NCBI GenBank assembly: GCA_904501675.1
Contig: CAJGCL010000110.1
Span: forward strand, 1-6,155
Length of the DNA stretch: 6,155 nt
Direction of reading: 5' to 3'
Origin: Clostridiaceae bacterium
Lineage (GTDB): Bacteria > Bacillota > Clostridia > Oscillospirales > Acutalibacteraceae
How positions within the stretch are numbered: the stretch's first letter is position 1; every line of letters begins with the position of its first letter. Positions 1 to 6,155 of this stretch are shown here, piece after piece. Below the pieces are notes generated by a model, which had not been told where the DNA came from, ran no database searches, and was given only the letters and a program-made list of their open reading frames with translations. The translations under genes and the position numbers were made by a program.

Positions 1-506
1 GTTCAATCATGGCTTCTGAAACAACAGCAGCTGCAGCTGGTGCAGTAGGTGTTGTTCGTCGTGACCCAATGGCTATGCTCCCATTCTGCGGCTATAACAT
101 GGCTGACTACTGGCAGCACTGGATTAACATTGGTAAAACTCTTGACCCTGAAAAGGCTCCAAAGATTTTCAATGTTAACTGGTTCCGTAAGGATGACGAA
201 GGCAACTTCATGTGGCCTGGTTTCGGTGATAACCTTCGTGTTCTTGACTGGATTATTGACCGTTGCGAAGGCAAGGTTGACGCTAAGGAAACAGAAATCG
301 GTTACATTCCATATGCTAAGGACATCAACATCGAAGGTCTCGAAGGTGAAGTTTCTCTTGAATCACTCGAAAGCATTCTTGAAGTTGAAAAAGAGCTCTG
401 GCAGGAAGATGCTAAGGGTATTGAAGAATTCTACGCTAAATTTGGCGATAAGATTCCTCAGGTTCTTGTTGACGAACTCAACACTCTTAAGAAAAACGTT
501 CAGTAA
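1..506 (+). CDS. pckG: Phosphoenolpyruvate carboxykinase (GTP), C-terminal part, 5' end cut by window
   Basis: This cytosolic enzyme interconverts oxaloacetate plus GTP with phosphoenolpyruvate, GDP and CO2, at the junction of the TCA cycle with gluconeogenesis or, in many anaerobes, CO2 fixation toward succinate. The visible part is about 167 residues; the family is about 600 long, so roughly the last quarter is present. The frame is open to the window edge (first full codon at 3-5), and the ATG at 9 lies inside the conserved SIMASETTAAA stretch, so it is not the start. Seen directly: RRDPMAMLPFCGYN (about 57-134), then NWFRKDDEGNFMWPGFGDN (about 177-233). From established knowledge, the three phenylalanines here (codons 183, 207, 222) match the guanine-stacking Phe517, Phe525 and Phe530 of the animal enzyme, and the Asn at 231 matches Asn533, which supports GTP rather than ATP use. 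GYIPYAKD and a charged helical tail follow, as in the family. All five arginines use CGT, as expected for a highly expressed gene. Stop is TAA at 504-506. Confidence 0.93.
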   Translation, partial: SIMASETTAAAAGAVGVVRRDPMAMLPFCGYNMADYWQHWINIGKTLDPEKAPKIFNVNWFRKDDEGNFMWPGFGDNLRVLDWIIDRCEGKVDAKETEIGYIPYAKDINIEGLEGEVSLESLESILEVEKELWQEDAKGIEEFYAKFGDKIPQVLVDELNTLKKNVQ

Positions 507-516
507 TTGATTAATA

Positions 517-544
517 AAGGGTTGTGCTTTAAAGCACAGCCCTT
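517..544 (+). terminator. Hairpin downstream of pckG, possible weak terminator
   Basis: The arms AAGGGTTGTGCTTT (517-530) and AAAGCACAGCCCTT (531-544) are complementary over 14 positions with one G-U wobble; the innermost pairs would open to form the loop. It begins ten bases after the pckG stop. The tract that follows (AAAATCTATAATTATTTTC) is AT-rich but has no clean run of T, so termination may be partial. It could equally be a processing or mRNA-stabilising stem that separates pckG from the aldolase-like gene. The hairpin itself is certain by inspection; its function is inferred. Confidence 0.55.
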
Positions 545-556
545 AAAATCTATAAT
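528..556 (+). promoter_or_regulatory. Possible promoter for the aldolase-like gene
   Basis: A perfect TATAAT lies at 551-556. Seventeen bases upstream is TTTAAA (528-533), which matches the -35 consensus TTGACA at four of six positions. A start of transcription near 563 would leave a leader of under 20 bases before the ATG at 580, with the ribosome binding site close to the RNA end. The -35 falls in the centre of the preceding hairpin, so the two elements overlap. In AT-rich DNA a chance TATAAT is common, so this is only a candidate; read-through from pckG is the alternative. Confidence 0.33.
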
Positions 557-566
557 TATTTTCAAA

Positions 567-572
567 AGGAAG
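567..572 (+). promoter_or_regulatory. Ribosome binding site AGGAAG for the aldolase-like gene
   Basis: AGGAAG, preceded by AAA, sits seven bases before the ATG at 580. It fixes this ATG as the start and resembles the AAAGGAAG site before the large gene at 1640. Confidence 0.75.
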
Positions 573-579
573 TAATATC

Positions 580-1482
580 ATGGCAAAGCTTACAAGAGAT
601 AATAAAGACGGTATTTATTCACTTATGCTTACTCCTTTCTTTGAGGATAGAAGCATTGATTACAATACATACGAGGAATATACAGAGTGGCAGGTTTCTC
701 AGGGCGTTGACCACCTCTTCGCAGTTTGCGGTAGCTCAGAAATGACACAGCTTACACTTGAAGAGAGACTTAAACTTGCTGAGCTTACAGTTAAGCACAA
801 AGGTAACACAACTGTTGTTGCATCAGCTAACATTGAAAAGACAAAGGAAGAAAATCTTGAAGAAATCAAGAAAATGGAGCAGACCGGTGTTGATGGTATC
901 GTGCTTACAACAAAGGGTTATGGCGACGACGAAGAAACACTTATTTCATACATCAGAGAGCTTGCTTCTTCAACAGACCTTCCTGTATTTATGTATGAAT
1001 TTCCTGGCTTTCAGCCACACCTTATAAGCGGTAAGGCTTACGGCGAGCTTACAAAGGATGGTCTTATCTGGGGTATTAAGGATACAACATGTAGACTTGA
1101 TATGATTCAGGATAAGATTGATAACAAAAATGATTCAACAATCATTCAGGCAAATATGCCTTATCTTTTCGATTCTTATGTAGCAGGCGCACGCGGTGTT
1201 ATGGCTACTCCAACATCTTGCGGTGGTGCATTCTTCCAGAGATTCCACGAAGCTTTTGTAAGCGGTGATATGGCTCTTGCTGAGCAGCGCTACAACGAGA
1301 TTATTCTCCTTGATAACGCTATTGACAGTGGCTTCTGCGCAAGCGCTAAGGAGCTTATAAGACTTCAGGGCGTTAAAGGCTTCAACTGGTACACAAGAGG
1401 ACCTCACAACCTTTCAGGCGCAAGACTTCGCTCAATCAAATCATTCCACGATTGGTGCGTAGCAAATGGATTAATGAAATAA
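580..1482 (+). CDS. DapA/NanA-superfamily class I aldolase or lyase, substrate unknown
   Basis: A complete 300-residue protein, the usual length for the dihydrodipicolinate synthase / N-acetylneuraminate lyase superfamily: (beta/alpha)8 barrels that form a Schiff base between a lysine and a 2-keto acid, commonly pyruvate. Seen directly: GIYSLMLTPFFEDRSID near the N-terminus (11-27), CGSSEMTQLTLEER (50-63) in place of the GTTGE loop, MYEFPG (138-143) carrying the likely catalytic Tyr139, and GIKDTT (165-170) with the likely Schiff-base Lys167. Where DapA has YNxPxRTG, this protein has YEFPGFQPH, so the arginine that binds the substrate carboxylate in DapA (Arg138 in E. coli) appears to be Phe144. 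That argues against true DapA, and the substrate is not assigned. No signal peptide or membrane segment is seen; a cytosolic site is expected. It lies 73 bases after pckG and ends before a strong terminator, so it is the last gene of its unit or alone. Arginine codons are 9 AGA and 3 CGC, unlike the all-CGT pckG fragment. Superfamily membership is very likely; the function is open. Confidence 0.93.
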   Translation: MAKLTRDNKDGIYSLMLTPFFEDRSIDYNTYEEYTEWQVSQGVDHLFAVCGSSEMTQLTLEERLKLAELTVKHKGNTTVVASANIEKTKEENLEEIKKMEQTGVDGIVLTTKGYGDDEETLISYIRELASSTDLPVFMYEFPGFQPHLISGKAYGELTKDGLIWGIKDTTCRLDMIQDKIDNKNDSTIIQANMPYLFDSYVAGARGVMATPTSCGGAFFQRFHEAFVSGDMALAEQRYNEIILLDNAIDSGFCASAKELIRLQGVKGFNWYTRGPHNLSGARLRSIKSFHDWCVANGLMK

Positions 1483-1502
1483 AAGTTAATACTAAACACT
1501 CC

Positions 1503-1543
1503 CCCTGCATTGTTGCACAAAACAATGCAGGGATTTTTGTTTA
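1503..1543 (+). terminator. Intrinsic terminator after the aldolase-like gene
   Basis: A perfect 12-base-pair stem, CCCTGCATTGTT (1503-1514) with AACAATGCAGGG (1521-1532), has a six-base GCACAA loop and is followed by ATTTTTGTTT. It lies about 20 bases after the TAA at 1480-1482. It separates the metabolic genes from the large secreted protein, which must therefore have its own promoter. Confidence 0.92.
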
Positions 1544-1639
1544 TTCTTACAAAGTTTTAAAAAACCCAAAATAAATGTGAAGTATTTGTGGATTTTTGAC
1601 ATATATAGATGGAACTAAATTTCGGAAAGGAAGATAAAT
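1544..1639 (+). promoter_or_regulatory. AT-rich spacer expected to hold the promoter of the large gene
   Basis: After a strong terminator the downstream gene needs its own promoter, and this is the only space for it. Two candidates are visible and neither is convincing. TTGACA at 1596-1601 is a perfect -35 box, but the best following AT box (TAAATT, 1616-1621) is only 14 bases away and would start the RNA inside the ribosome binding site. TATATAGAT at 1602-1610 could be a -10 box, giving a leader of about 24 bases, but no good -35 lies 16-18 bases before it. No riboswitch-like structure or clear operator palindrome was seen. The true promoter could also use an alternative sigma factor. Confidence 0.35.
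1628..1633 (+). promoter_or_regulatory. Ribosome binding site AGGAAG for the large RHS-like gene
   Basis: AGGAAG within GGAAAGGAAG lies six bases before the ATG at 1640. With the signal peptide that begins right at this ATG, it settles the start codon. Confidence 0.8.
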
Positions 1640-1729
1640 ATGCGAAAATCCCAAAAATTGTTAGCCCTCATATTAACTGTGCTGACAGTTATAAGTGTAT
1701 TTTCTGTTGCAACTCCTGTAGTGGCGGCA
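1640..1729 (+). other. Signal peptide of the RHS-like protein
   Basis: Residues 1-30 have a short basic start (MRKSQK), a hydrophobic core of about 18 residues (LLALILTVLTVISVFSVA) and a small-residue end, TPVVAA. The likely signal peptidase I cut is after Ala30, with Val28 at -3 and Ala30 at -1. The mature end is rich in Asp and Glu (residues 31-75), a likely unstructured acidic linker. There is no lipobox cysteine, so a lipoprotein is not indicated. Confidence 0.9.
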
Positions 1730-4700
1730 GATTTGCAAAGTGTAAATGCAGAAGAAATTGTGCCTGCAGATGAAGACAAAATTACGGAAGACGTTGTTTT
1801 GGACACTGCGCAATCATCCGAATCAGACAACGAGCCTACTGTTTTAGGCGAGGATGAAAGCCGACGAACAGCAGACACCAAGCACTTCATAATGAGCGAC
1901 GGAACAAGAAAAGCCGTCATATATGGTAACAACGTTCACTATGACGAAGACGGAAAGTGGCTTGATATAGATAACACCCTTACATATGATAAGGAAAAGA
2001 AAGAGTTCAAAAACAAAAGCAATAGTTTTATAGCAACATTTAAAGAGGATTTCAGCGAAGAAAATCTTTTCACACTCGAAAAAGAAGGATATACAATTTC
2101 TTGGGAATATTACGGCGGTGCTCTGCGAAAAGCTTTAACAAAGACTGAATACAAGGAGAAAGAAAAATCTCAAAATAAGATAACAAAGTGTGCTGAGAAA
2201 ACCGAGGATAGAATCAAGTATAAAAATTTTGAATCACATTGCGAATTAGAATATGTAGTTACAGATAATGGTGTTAAGGAAAATATTATTCTCAATTCAA
2301 AAACAAATAAGAATGAATTTGCATTTAAAATAAATGCAGAAGGTCTTACCCTGACTAAAAATGAGGACGGAAGCATTACAGTCAAAAACGTTGAAGGTAG
2401 AGAAATATTTTTTATCCCTGCCCCATTCATGTATGACTCAAACGATGTTTACTCTTATGATGTTTCCTATGAGTTGGAGGAAAAGAATGGTATATATACA
2501 ATCACTGTAGTGGCAGATAAAAATTGGCTTAAAGACGACAACAGAGTTTATCCTGTTATAATTGACCCTGTTGTTCTTACAAAGCGTACATCAGCAACAG
2601 TTAATTCCACATTTGTAACATCTGCTGTACCTACTGCAAATTATGGTAGTCGTCAGGATATCTATATAGGTCATGAGTCTGCAAACTACGGCACCTGCTA
2701 CGCCATGTTTAAAAATTCTCTACCTGCGCTCAACAAGGGCGATATGGTGGTTGGTGCGTCCCTTAACCTGTACCTTTATGGCACAAGCTTTGATGGAGGC
2801 AGTAACAAGCGTCAGCTTGATGCACACATCATAACATCAAGTTGGGCAGAAAACAGCGTAACATGGAACACAAAACCTACATACAACAGTGTAATCACCG
2901 ACTATATGTTTCTAGAAAATGGATACAATAACTGGCTGAGTATTGATATTACCAAAGCAGTTAAAGGTTGGTATGAGGGCTCGTATGTAAACCACGGTAT
3001 TCTCATTAAAGAAAATGACGAAAGCCTTACGCCTGCACGAGGTATTTTCCGTTCAGAAAACGCTACAAGTATAACTGATGGCATACCGCATATCGAAATA
3101 GCGTACCGCAATAATAAAGGTATAGAAAGCTATTGGAGCTATACAAGCTTTTCAAACGGTGTTGGCGGTGCAGCAAGCGTAAACGATTATTCAGGTAACC
3201 TTGTTTATACAATACCTATCGCTTCATCTGTAAGCGAAATTATGCCTGTTTCTCTCAGCCTTGTATACAATACCTACAGCGCAGGCGAAATATATACAGC
3301 AGGTAAAAATAGCTCTAACCTCACAAGCGCCGGAAAAGGCTGGAAGCTTAACTACCAGCAAACTCTCCTTCCCTCTTCAAACTATGGCCTTACGGGTGAG
3401 GACGCAACAAATTACCCGTATGTTTATACCGATGGGGATGGTACAGAGCATTACATAGCAAAATTCACCGAAAACGGTCAGACTGTATATAAGGATGAGG
3501 ATGGTCTCGGCTACACATTCACTCATCCTGGAACAGCAACAGCGGAATATAAGTTGGCTCAAGATGACGGCTCATTTATGTATTTTAACAGTAACGGCAA
3601 CCTGACACACATATATGACAACAGCGGTAACAGAATTCTTATTACATACGATTCAACAGGTAAAAAGCTTACTAAAATCACTGACGGCACAGGTCATACC
3701 TTTACTATTTCATATATATCCGGAACAAACTACATTTCAACAATTGAAGATAATGCCGGCAGAAAGGTAAACCTGACTGTAAGCGGTGGTCTGACGCAAA
3801 TTTCAATGATTGATGGTAGTCAGGTGTATTTGCGTTATCACGATACAACCGAAAACCTTTTATACTATGTATGGAGTTCAGACGGTATCGGCAGAACCTT
3901 TTTATATACATCTAAAGATACCGGCAGAAGAGTTTTCAGAACAATGAATTTTTCTGCAACAGATGTTAACCTTACAAACTACGTTTTAGGTCAGGTAACA
4001 ACCTTTAACCGTTCGCGCTATAATACCACAACTATACGCACACCCGGTATTGACGGAGTTAATGGCGATATTAATGGTTTATATGAAAATGATGATATTG
4101 TTACTACCTTGCAGTTTGATAATTTCGGCAGAACATTATCGCAACAGGTGTCTTACGGCAATGACGAAGCTGTTGGCGCAGGCACATATACCTACACAGG
4201 TGATGATAAGGAAGAAAGCCGTAACAGAATTGCAAGCTATGCAACGCTTAATAAAAATACGGTAAACCTTATAACTACCCCTATAAGTGAAGCAACAACC
4301 GGCTGGGATTACCTGAAAAACGGAGACGTTGTAAGCACATTTACTGCAACAAATGCTACAGCGTATTATGGCAAAAAATCTTTAAAGCTTTCTAACACAA
4401 GTATGTCGCAGGTAAGCAGTAGTTACGCTGCCCAATATTTCAGAAACCTTAATCAAAATGAAAATTACACATTTTCTGCATATGTAAAAGCAGAAAATTT
4501 AGCTTTAAAGAATTTGGGGCAGACCAAAGGTATTTATTTGCGGCTTATAGCCTACGGCACAGGATATTCTCAACTGGCTGTAAGCACATCTCCGATACTT
4601 ACAAGTGATACAGATAACAATATAAACAACGGATGGCGCAGACTCTTCACCACTGTTAAAATTCCTGCAAACACAGAATTTTTAGCAGCATACATATTCT

Positions 4701-6155
4701 TCAGCAACGCTACAGGTAACGCATATTTTGACGGCTTCCAGCTTGAAGAAGGCACAACGCCAAACAGCGTAAACCTTCTTGACAATGCAAGCTTCGAAAA
4801 ATACACAACATCAGGTATAACAAACTGGGCATCAACAGGCTTCACCTACGCTGCAGGAACTAACGGTGTAACAACAACCGCCCATAAAGACGGCTCTACC
4901 GCAATAAGACTTGCAGGCTCGGGTACCGATGCAAAAGGCTTTTCCCAGACTATCCCTGTTGCATCAAACCCTGATGATACATACATTGTAAGCGGATGGG
5001 GTGCGGCATATGCGGTAAGCAAGTCCTTCCATAAGGATTTAAAATTTGAAATTGCAGTACAAGTTAACTACAGTTGCAGTGATAACACAACAGTTTGGCA
5101 GGATAAGGATTCTGCAGTGTTCAACACCACTGTGGCAGATTGGCAATACGCCTCCTCTGCATTCAGCCTTGCGTATAAAAAAGAGCCGGGTGATACAAAG
5201 ACCTACACCCCTACTCACATTTTGGTTATGCCAAGGTATAACTATCAGGCAAACTATGCGTATTTTGACCATATTCAGCTCATAAAGGATGTTGCATCAA
5301 GCTATATTTACGATAGCGAGGGTAACGTTACGAGTGTTTCTGCAAATGCTGAGCAGAAAAACAATATGACATACGAGGGCGACGACCTTAAAACCTACAA
5401 GGATGCAGCAGATCAGACCACAAGCTATACATATGATTCTAACCATAGGTTAACTGAGGTTAAATCGCCAAAAGGCGTAAAAACAACATATAACCGCATC
5501 TGGACAGGTCAGGTAAATATTGTTGAAGTTACAGGCAAAACAGATGAATCAGATACAATCGTGTTAAAATCAAACACAAACTGCGGTTATACCCCTGCAG
5601 ACGCAGCCGAAGGTATAACCTATGGCGCATATCTTAGCACATCAACAGATGAACACGGATATACAACAAGATACGCCTACGATATGGCATCAGGTGCATT
5701 AAAAAGAACAACAACACCTGATTACAGATACACAAAAAACGAGTATGACAACAAATATACAAAACTACTCTCTGTAACCGCCGGTTATGATACAGACCCA
5801 AAAACAGAAAATGTTGGAGATAGCGATATTTCAAAGGTTTCCTATTCCTACACAGGCAACAGAGTTTCGCAAATACTGTTTAGCGGAATAGCAGACAACA
5901 AAAAGGAAACATACAGCTTCGGTTACGATAGCTTTGGTAACGTTCAAACAACAAGTATAGGTCAGGGAAATAACAAAAAAACCCTTGTAACAAACACCTA
6001 CAACCCGAATAACAGTGTTTTGCAAAGGAGCAACTATGCAAATGGTGATGCAATACGCTATACCTACGCAAAATCAGGCTTGGTTGCAGCTATTTATCAT
6101 GATGATAATAATAACGAAAGCACCTCACCTGCTTTCACATGGGAATATTCCTCAA
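1640..6155 (+). CDS. Secreted RHS/YD-repeat protein with DNRLRE domain, WapA-like; 3' end outside window
   Basis: One uninterrupted frame of 1505 complete codons, with no stop before the window ends. Domain order by residue: signal peptide 1-30; acidic linker about 31-75; WapA-like N-terminal region about 80-310, with KHFIMSDGT at 81-89, GKWLDIDNTL at 105-114 and RVYPVIIDP at 302-310; a DNRLRE-type beta-sandwich domain about 315-489, with the hallmark WAENSVTWNTKP at 402-413; an RHS entry region from about 508, with SGNLVYTIP at 518 and GKGWKLNYQQ at 565; YD repeats including Tyr659, Tyr670 and a degenerate FD at 826; two tandem carbohydrate-binding-like modules at 876-1217; and YD repeats again at Tyr1224, Tyr1265, Tyr1347 and Tyr1429. 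In known relatives such as Bacillus WapA, YD repeats form a cocoon that encloses a C-terminal toxin used against neighbouring cells, with an immunity gene just downstream. That role is inferred here because the C-terminus is not visible. Alternatives are a cell-surface adhesin or a polysaccharide-binding protein. The gene stands alone after a terminator. Cysteines are few, as is common for exported Gram-positive proteins. Confidence 0.93.
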   Translation, partial: MRKSQKLLALILTVLTVISVFSVATPVVAADLQSVNAEEIVPADEDKITEDVVLDTAQSSESDNEPTVLGEDESRRTADTKHFIMSDGTRKAVIYGNNVHYDEDGKWLDIDNTLTYDKEKKEFKNKSNSFIATFKEDFSEENLFTLEKEGYTISWEYYGGALRKALTKTEYKEKEKSQNKITKCAEKTEDRIKYKNFESHCELEYVVTDNGVKENIILNSKTNKNEFAFKINAEGLTLTKNEDGSITVKNVEGREIFFIPAPFMYDSNDVYSYDVSYELEEKNGIYTITVVADKNWLKDDNRVYPVIIDPVVLTKRTSATVNSTFVTSAVPTANYGSRQDIYIGHESANYGTCYAMFKNSLPALNKGDMVVGASLNLYLYGTSFDGGSNKRQLDAHIITSSWAENSVTWNTKPTYNSVITDYMFLENGYNNWLSIDITKAVKGWYEGSYVNHGILIKENDESLTPARGIFRSENATSITDGIPHIEIAYRNNKGIESYWSYTSFSNGVGGAASVNDYSGNLVYTIPIASSVSEIMPVSLSLVYNTYSAGEIYTAGKNSSNLTSAGKGWKLNYQQTLLPSSNYGLTGEDATNYPYVYTDGDGTEHYIAKFTENGQTVYKDEDGLGYTFTHPGTATAEYKLAQDDGSFMYFNSNGNLTHIYDNSGNRILITYDSTGKKLTKITDGTGHTFTISYISGTNYISTIEDNAGRKVNLTVSGGLTQISMIDGSQVYLRYHDTTENLLYYVWSSDGIGRTFLYTSKDTGRRVFRTMNFSATDVNLTNYVLGQVTTFNRSRYNTTTIRTPGIDGVNGDINGLYENDDIVTTLQFDNFGRTLSQQVSYGNDEAVGAGTYTYTGDDKEESRNRIASYATLNKNTVNLITTPISEATTGWDYLKNGDVVSTFTATNATAYYGKKSLKLSNTSMSQVSSSYAAQYFRNLNQNENYTFSAYVKAENLALKNLGQTKGIYLRLIAYGTGYSQLAVSTSPILTSDTDNNINNGWRRLFTTVKIPANTEFLAAYIFFSNATGNAYFDGFQLEEGTTPNSVNLLDNASFEKYTTSGITNWASTGFTYAAGTNGVTTTAHKDGSTAIRLAGSGTDAKGFSQTIPVASNPDDTYIVSGWGAAYAVSKSFHKDLKFEIAVQVNYSCSDNTTVWQDKDSAVFNTTVADWQYASSAFSLAYKKEPGDTKTYTPTHILVMPRYNYQANYAYFDHIQLIKDVASSYIYDSEGNVTSVSANAEQKNNMTYEGDDLKTYKDAADQTTSYTYDSNHRLTEVKSPKGVKTTYNRIWTGQVNIVEVTGKTDESDTIVLKSNTNCGYTPADAAEGITYGAYLSTSTDEHGYTTRYAYDMASGALKRTTTPDYRYTKNEYDNKYTKLLSVTAGYDTDPKTENVGDSDISKVSYSYTGNRVSQILFSGIADNKKETYSFGYDSFGNVQTTSIGQGNNKKTLVTNTYNPNNSVLQRSNYANGDAIRYTYAKSGLVAAIYHDDNNNESTSPAFTWEYSS
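2582..3106 (+). other. DNRLRE-type beta-sandwich domain within the RHS-like protein
   Basis: Residues about 315-489. It starts right after RVYPVIIDP and opens with PTANYGSRQDIYIGHES, a typical NYG...IG opening of this family. WAENSVTWNTKP follows at 402-413, then NNWLSIDITKAVKGWYEG (about 431-448) and NHGILIKEND (about 451-460), and it ends in IPHIEIAY. These domains are common in large exported Firmicutes and actinobacterial proteins next to RHS repeats and resemble carbohydrate-binding folds. A ligand cannot be named from the sequence. Confidence 0.85.
3161..4264 (+). other. RHS entry region and first YD-repeat block
   Basis: Residues about 508-875. SGNLVYTIP and MPVSLSLVYNTYSAG are followed by GKGWKLNYQQ (565-574), the usual opening of RHS cores. 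Next comes YVYTDGDGTEHY, then repeats IYDNSGNRILI (Tyr659) and TYDSTGKKLTKITD (Tyr670). A degenerate copy, LQFDNFGRTLSQ, has Phe826 in place of Tyr. The YD signature is Y-D-x-x-G-[NR] followed by a hydrophobic strand. The block stops where the first beta-sandwich module begins. Confidence 0.85.
4265..5290 (+). repeat. Two tandem carbohydrate-binding-like modules inside the RHS protein
   Basis: Residues about 876-1040 and 1045-1217 look like two diverged copies of one jelly-roll module of the CBM4/9-like type. Copy 1 opens with NLI and has YYGKKSLKLSNTS, NYTFSAYVKA, GWRRLFTTVKIP (Trp999) and YFDGFQLEEG (from 1029). Copy 2 opens with NLLDNASFE (1045), then KDGSTAIRLAG, TYIVSGWGAAY, ADWQYASSAFSL (Trp1168) and YFDHIQLIKD (from 1208). 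The YFD..QL ends are 179 residues apart. Order, spacing and shared end motifs are seen directly; the fold and sugar binding are inferred from families with the same pattern. Confidence 0.75.
5291..6155 (+). other. Second YD-repeat block, running off the window
   Basis: Residues about 1218-1505. YD-type units appear as YIYDSEGNVTSVSA (Tyr1224), YTYDSNHRLTEVKSP (Tyr1265), YAYDMASGALKRTTTP (Tyr1347), YSYTGNRVSQI and FGYDSFGNVQTTSIG (Tyr1429), with a weaker IRYTYAKSGLVAAI near 1476. More repeats and, in known relatives, the RHS core boundary and a variable C-terminal domain would follow after 6155. Confidence 0.85.

Noticed and set aside
9..11. ATG at 9 as a start codon
   Set aside because: It lies inside the conserved SETTAAA stretch of PEP carboxykinase, the frame is open to the window edge and no ribosome binding site can be seen, so it is an internal methionine.
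49..510. Overlapping plus-strand open frame across the pckG fragment
   Set aside because: It is another frame of a clearly conserved gene, gives low-complexity Leu/Ser/Thr/Lys-rich protein and has no ribosome binding site.
1135..1407. Minus-strand open frame inside the aldolase-like gene
   Set aside because: It is fully antisense to a conserved enzyme, has no recognisable domain and no start signal; it is a shadow.
580..1482. Naming the aldolase-like gene dapA
   Set aside because: The expected arginine after the catalytic Tyr motif is not present and the GTTGE loop is changed, so only superfamily membership is claimed.
1596..1621. TTGACA plus TAAATT as a definite promoter
   Set aside because: The 14-base spacing is too short for a normal housekeeping promoter, and the RNA would start inside the ribosome binding site.
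1615..1932. Minus-strand open frame over the start of the RHS-like gene
   Set aside because: It is antisense to the signal peptide and acidic linker of a well-supported gene, and its Ser/Val-rich product shows no motif.
4570..4845. Minus-strand open frame within the tandem modules
   Set aside because: It is antisense to well-conserved beta-sandwich motifs, has no ribosome binding site and looks like chance absence of stops.
3161..6155. Repeated motifs as a CRISPR array or DNA-level tandem repeat
   Set aside because: The repetition is at the protein level (YD units and beta-sandwich modules) with diverged DNA and irregular spacing, inside one open reading frame.

Overview
The window looks like chromosomal DNA of a low-to-moderate-GC Gram-positive bacterium, most likely a Clostridia-type gut or rumen anaerobe. 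This is an inference from three things: AT-rich spacers with AAGGAAG-type ribosome binding sites, a GTP-type PEP carboxykinase, and a very large secreted RHS/YD-repeat protein with the N-terminal layout usual in Firmicutes. The exact genus cannot be read from the sequence. All genes are on the plus strand, and no RNA genes, CRISPR arrays, insertion sequences or attachment sites were seen.

Layout. (1) Positions 1-506 hold the C-terminal quarter or so of GTP-dependent phosphoenolpyruvate carboxykinase (pckG); its start lies upstream of the window. (2) Positions 507-579 are a short spacer with a strong hairpin, then a TATAAT box and a good ribosome binding site. (3) Positions 580-1482 hold a complete 300-residue member of the dihydrodipicolinate synthase / N-acetylneuraminate lyase (DapA/NanA) aldolase superfamily. 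It has the Schiff-base lysine and catalytic tyrosine but lacks the arginine typical of true DapA, so its substrate is unknown. (4) Positions 1503-1543 are a textbook intrinsic terminator that closes this metabolic block. (5) Positions 1640-6155 are one uninterrupted reading frame, at least 1505 codons, still open at the window edge.

The large protein has a signal peptide, an acidic linker, a WapA-like N-terminal region ending in a YPVIIDP motif, a DNRLRE-type beta-sandwich domain, an RHS entry region with YD repeats, two tandem carbohydrate-binding-like beta-sandwich modules, and then more YD repeats. In known relatives (WapA and other RHS proteins of Gram-positive bacteria) the YD repeats build a shell around a C-terminal toxin or effector, often followed by an immunity gene. 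That C-terminal part is beyond the window, so the toxin role is inferred.

The first two genes are central carbon or keto-acid metabolism. The third is a separately transcribed surface or secreted protein with no evident functional link to them. The most interesting material is the domain architecture of the large protein, mainly the two-module insertion between YD-repeat blocks, and the unassigned specificity of the aldolase-like enzyme.
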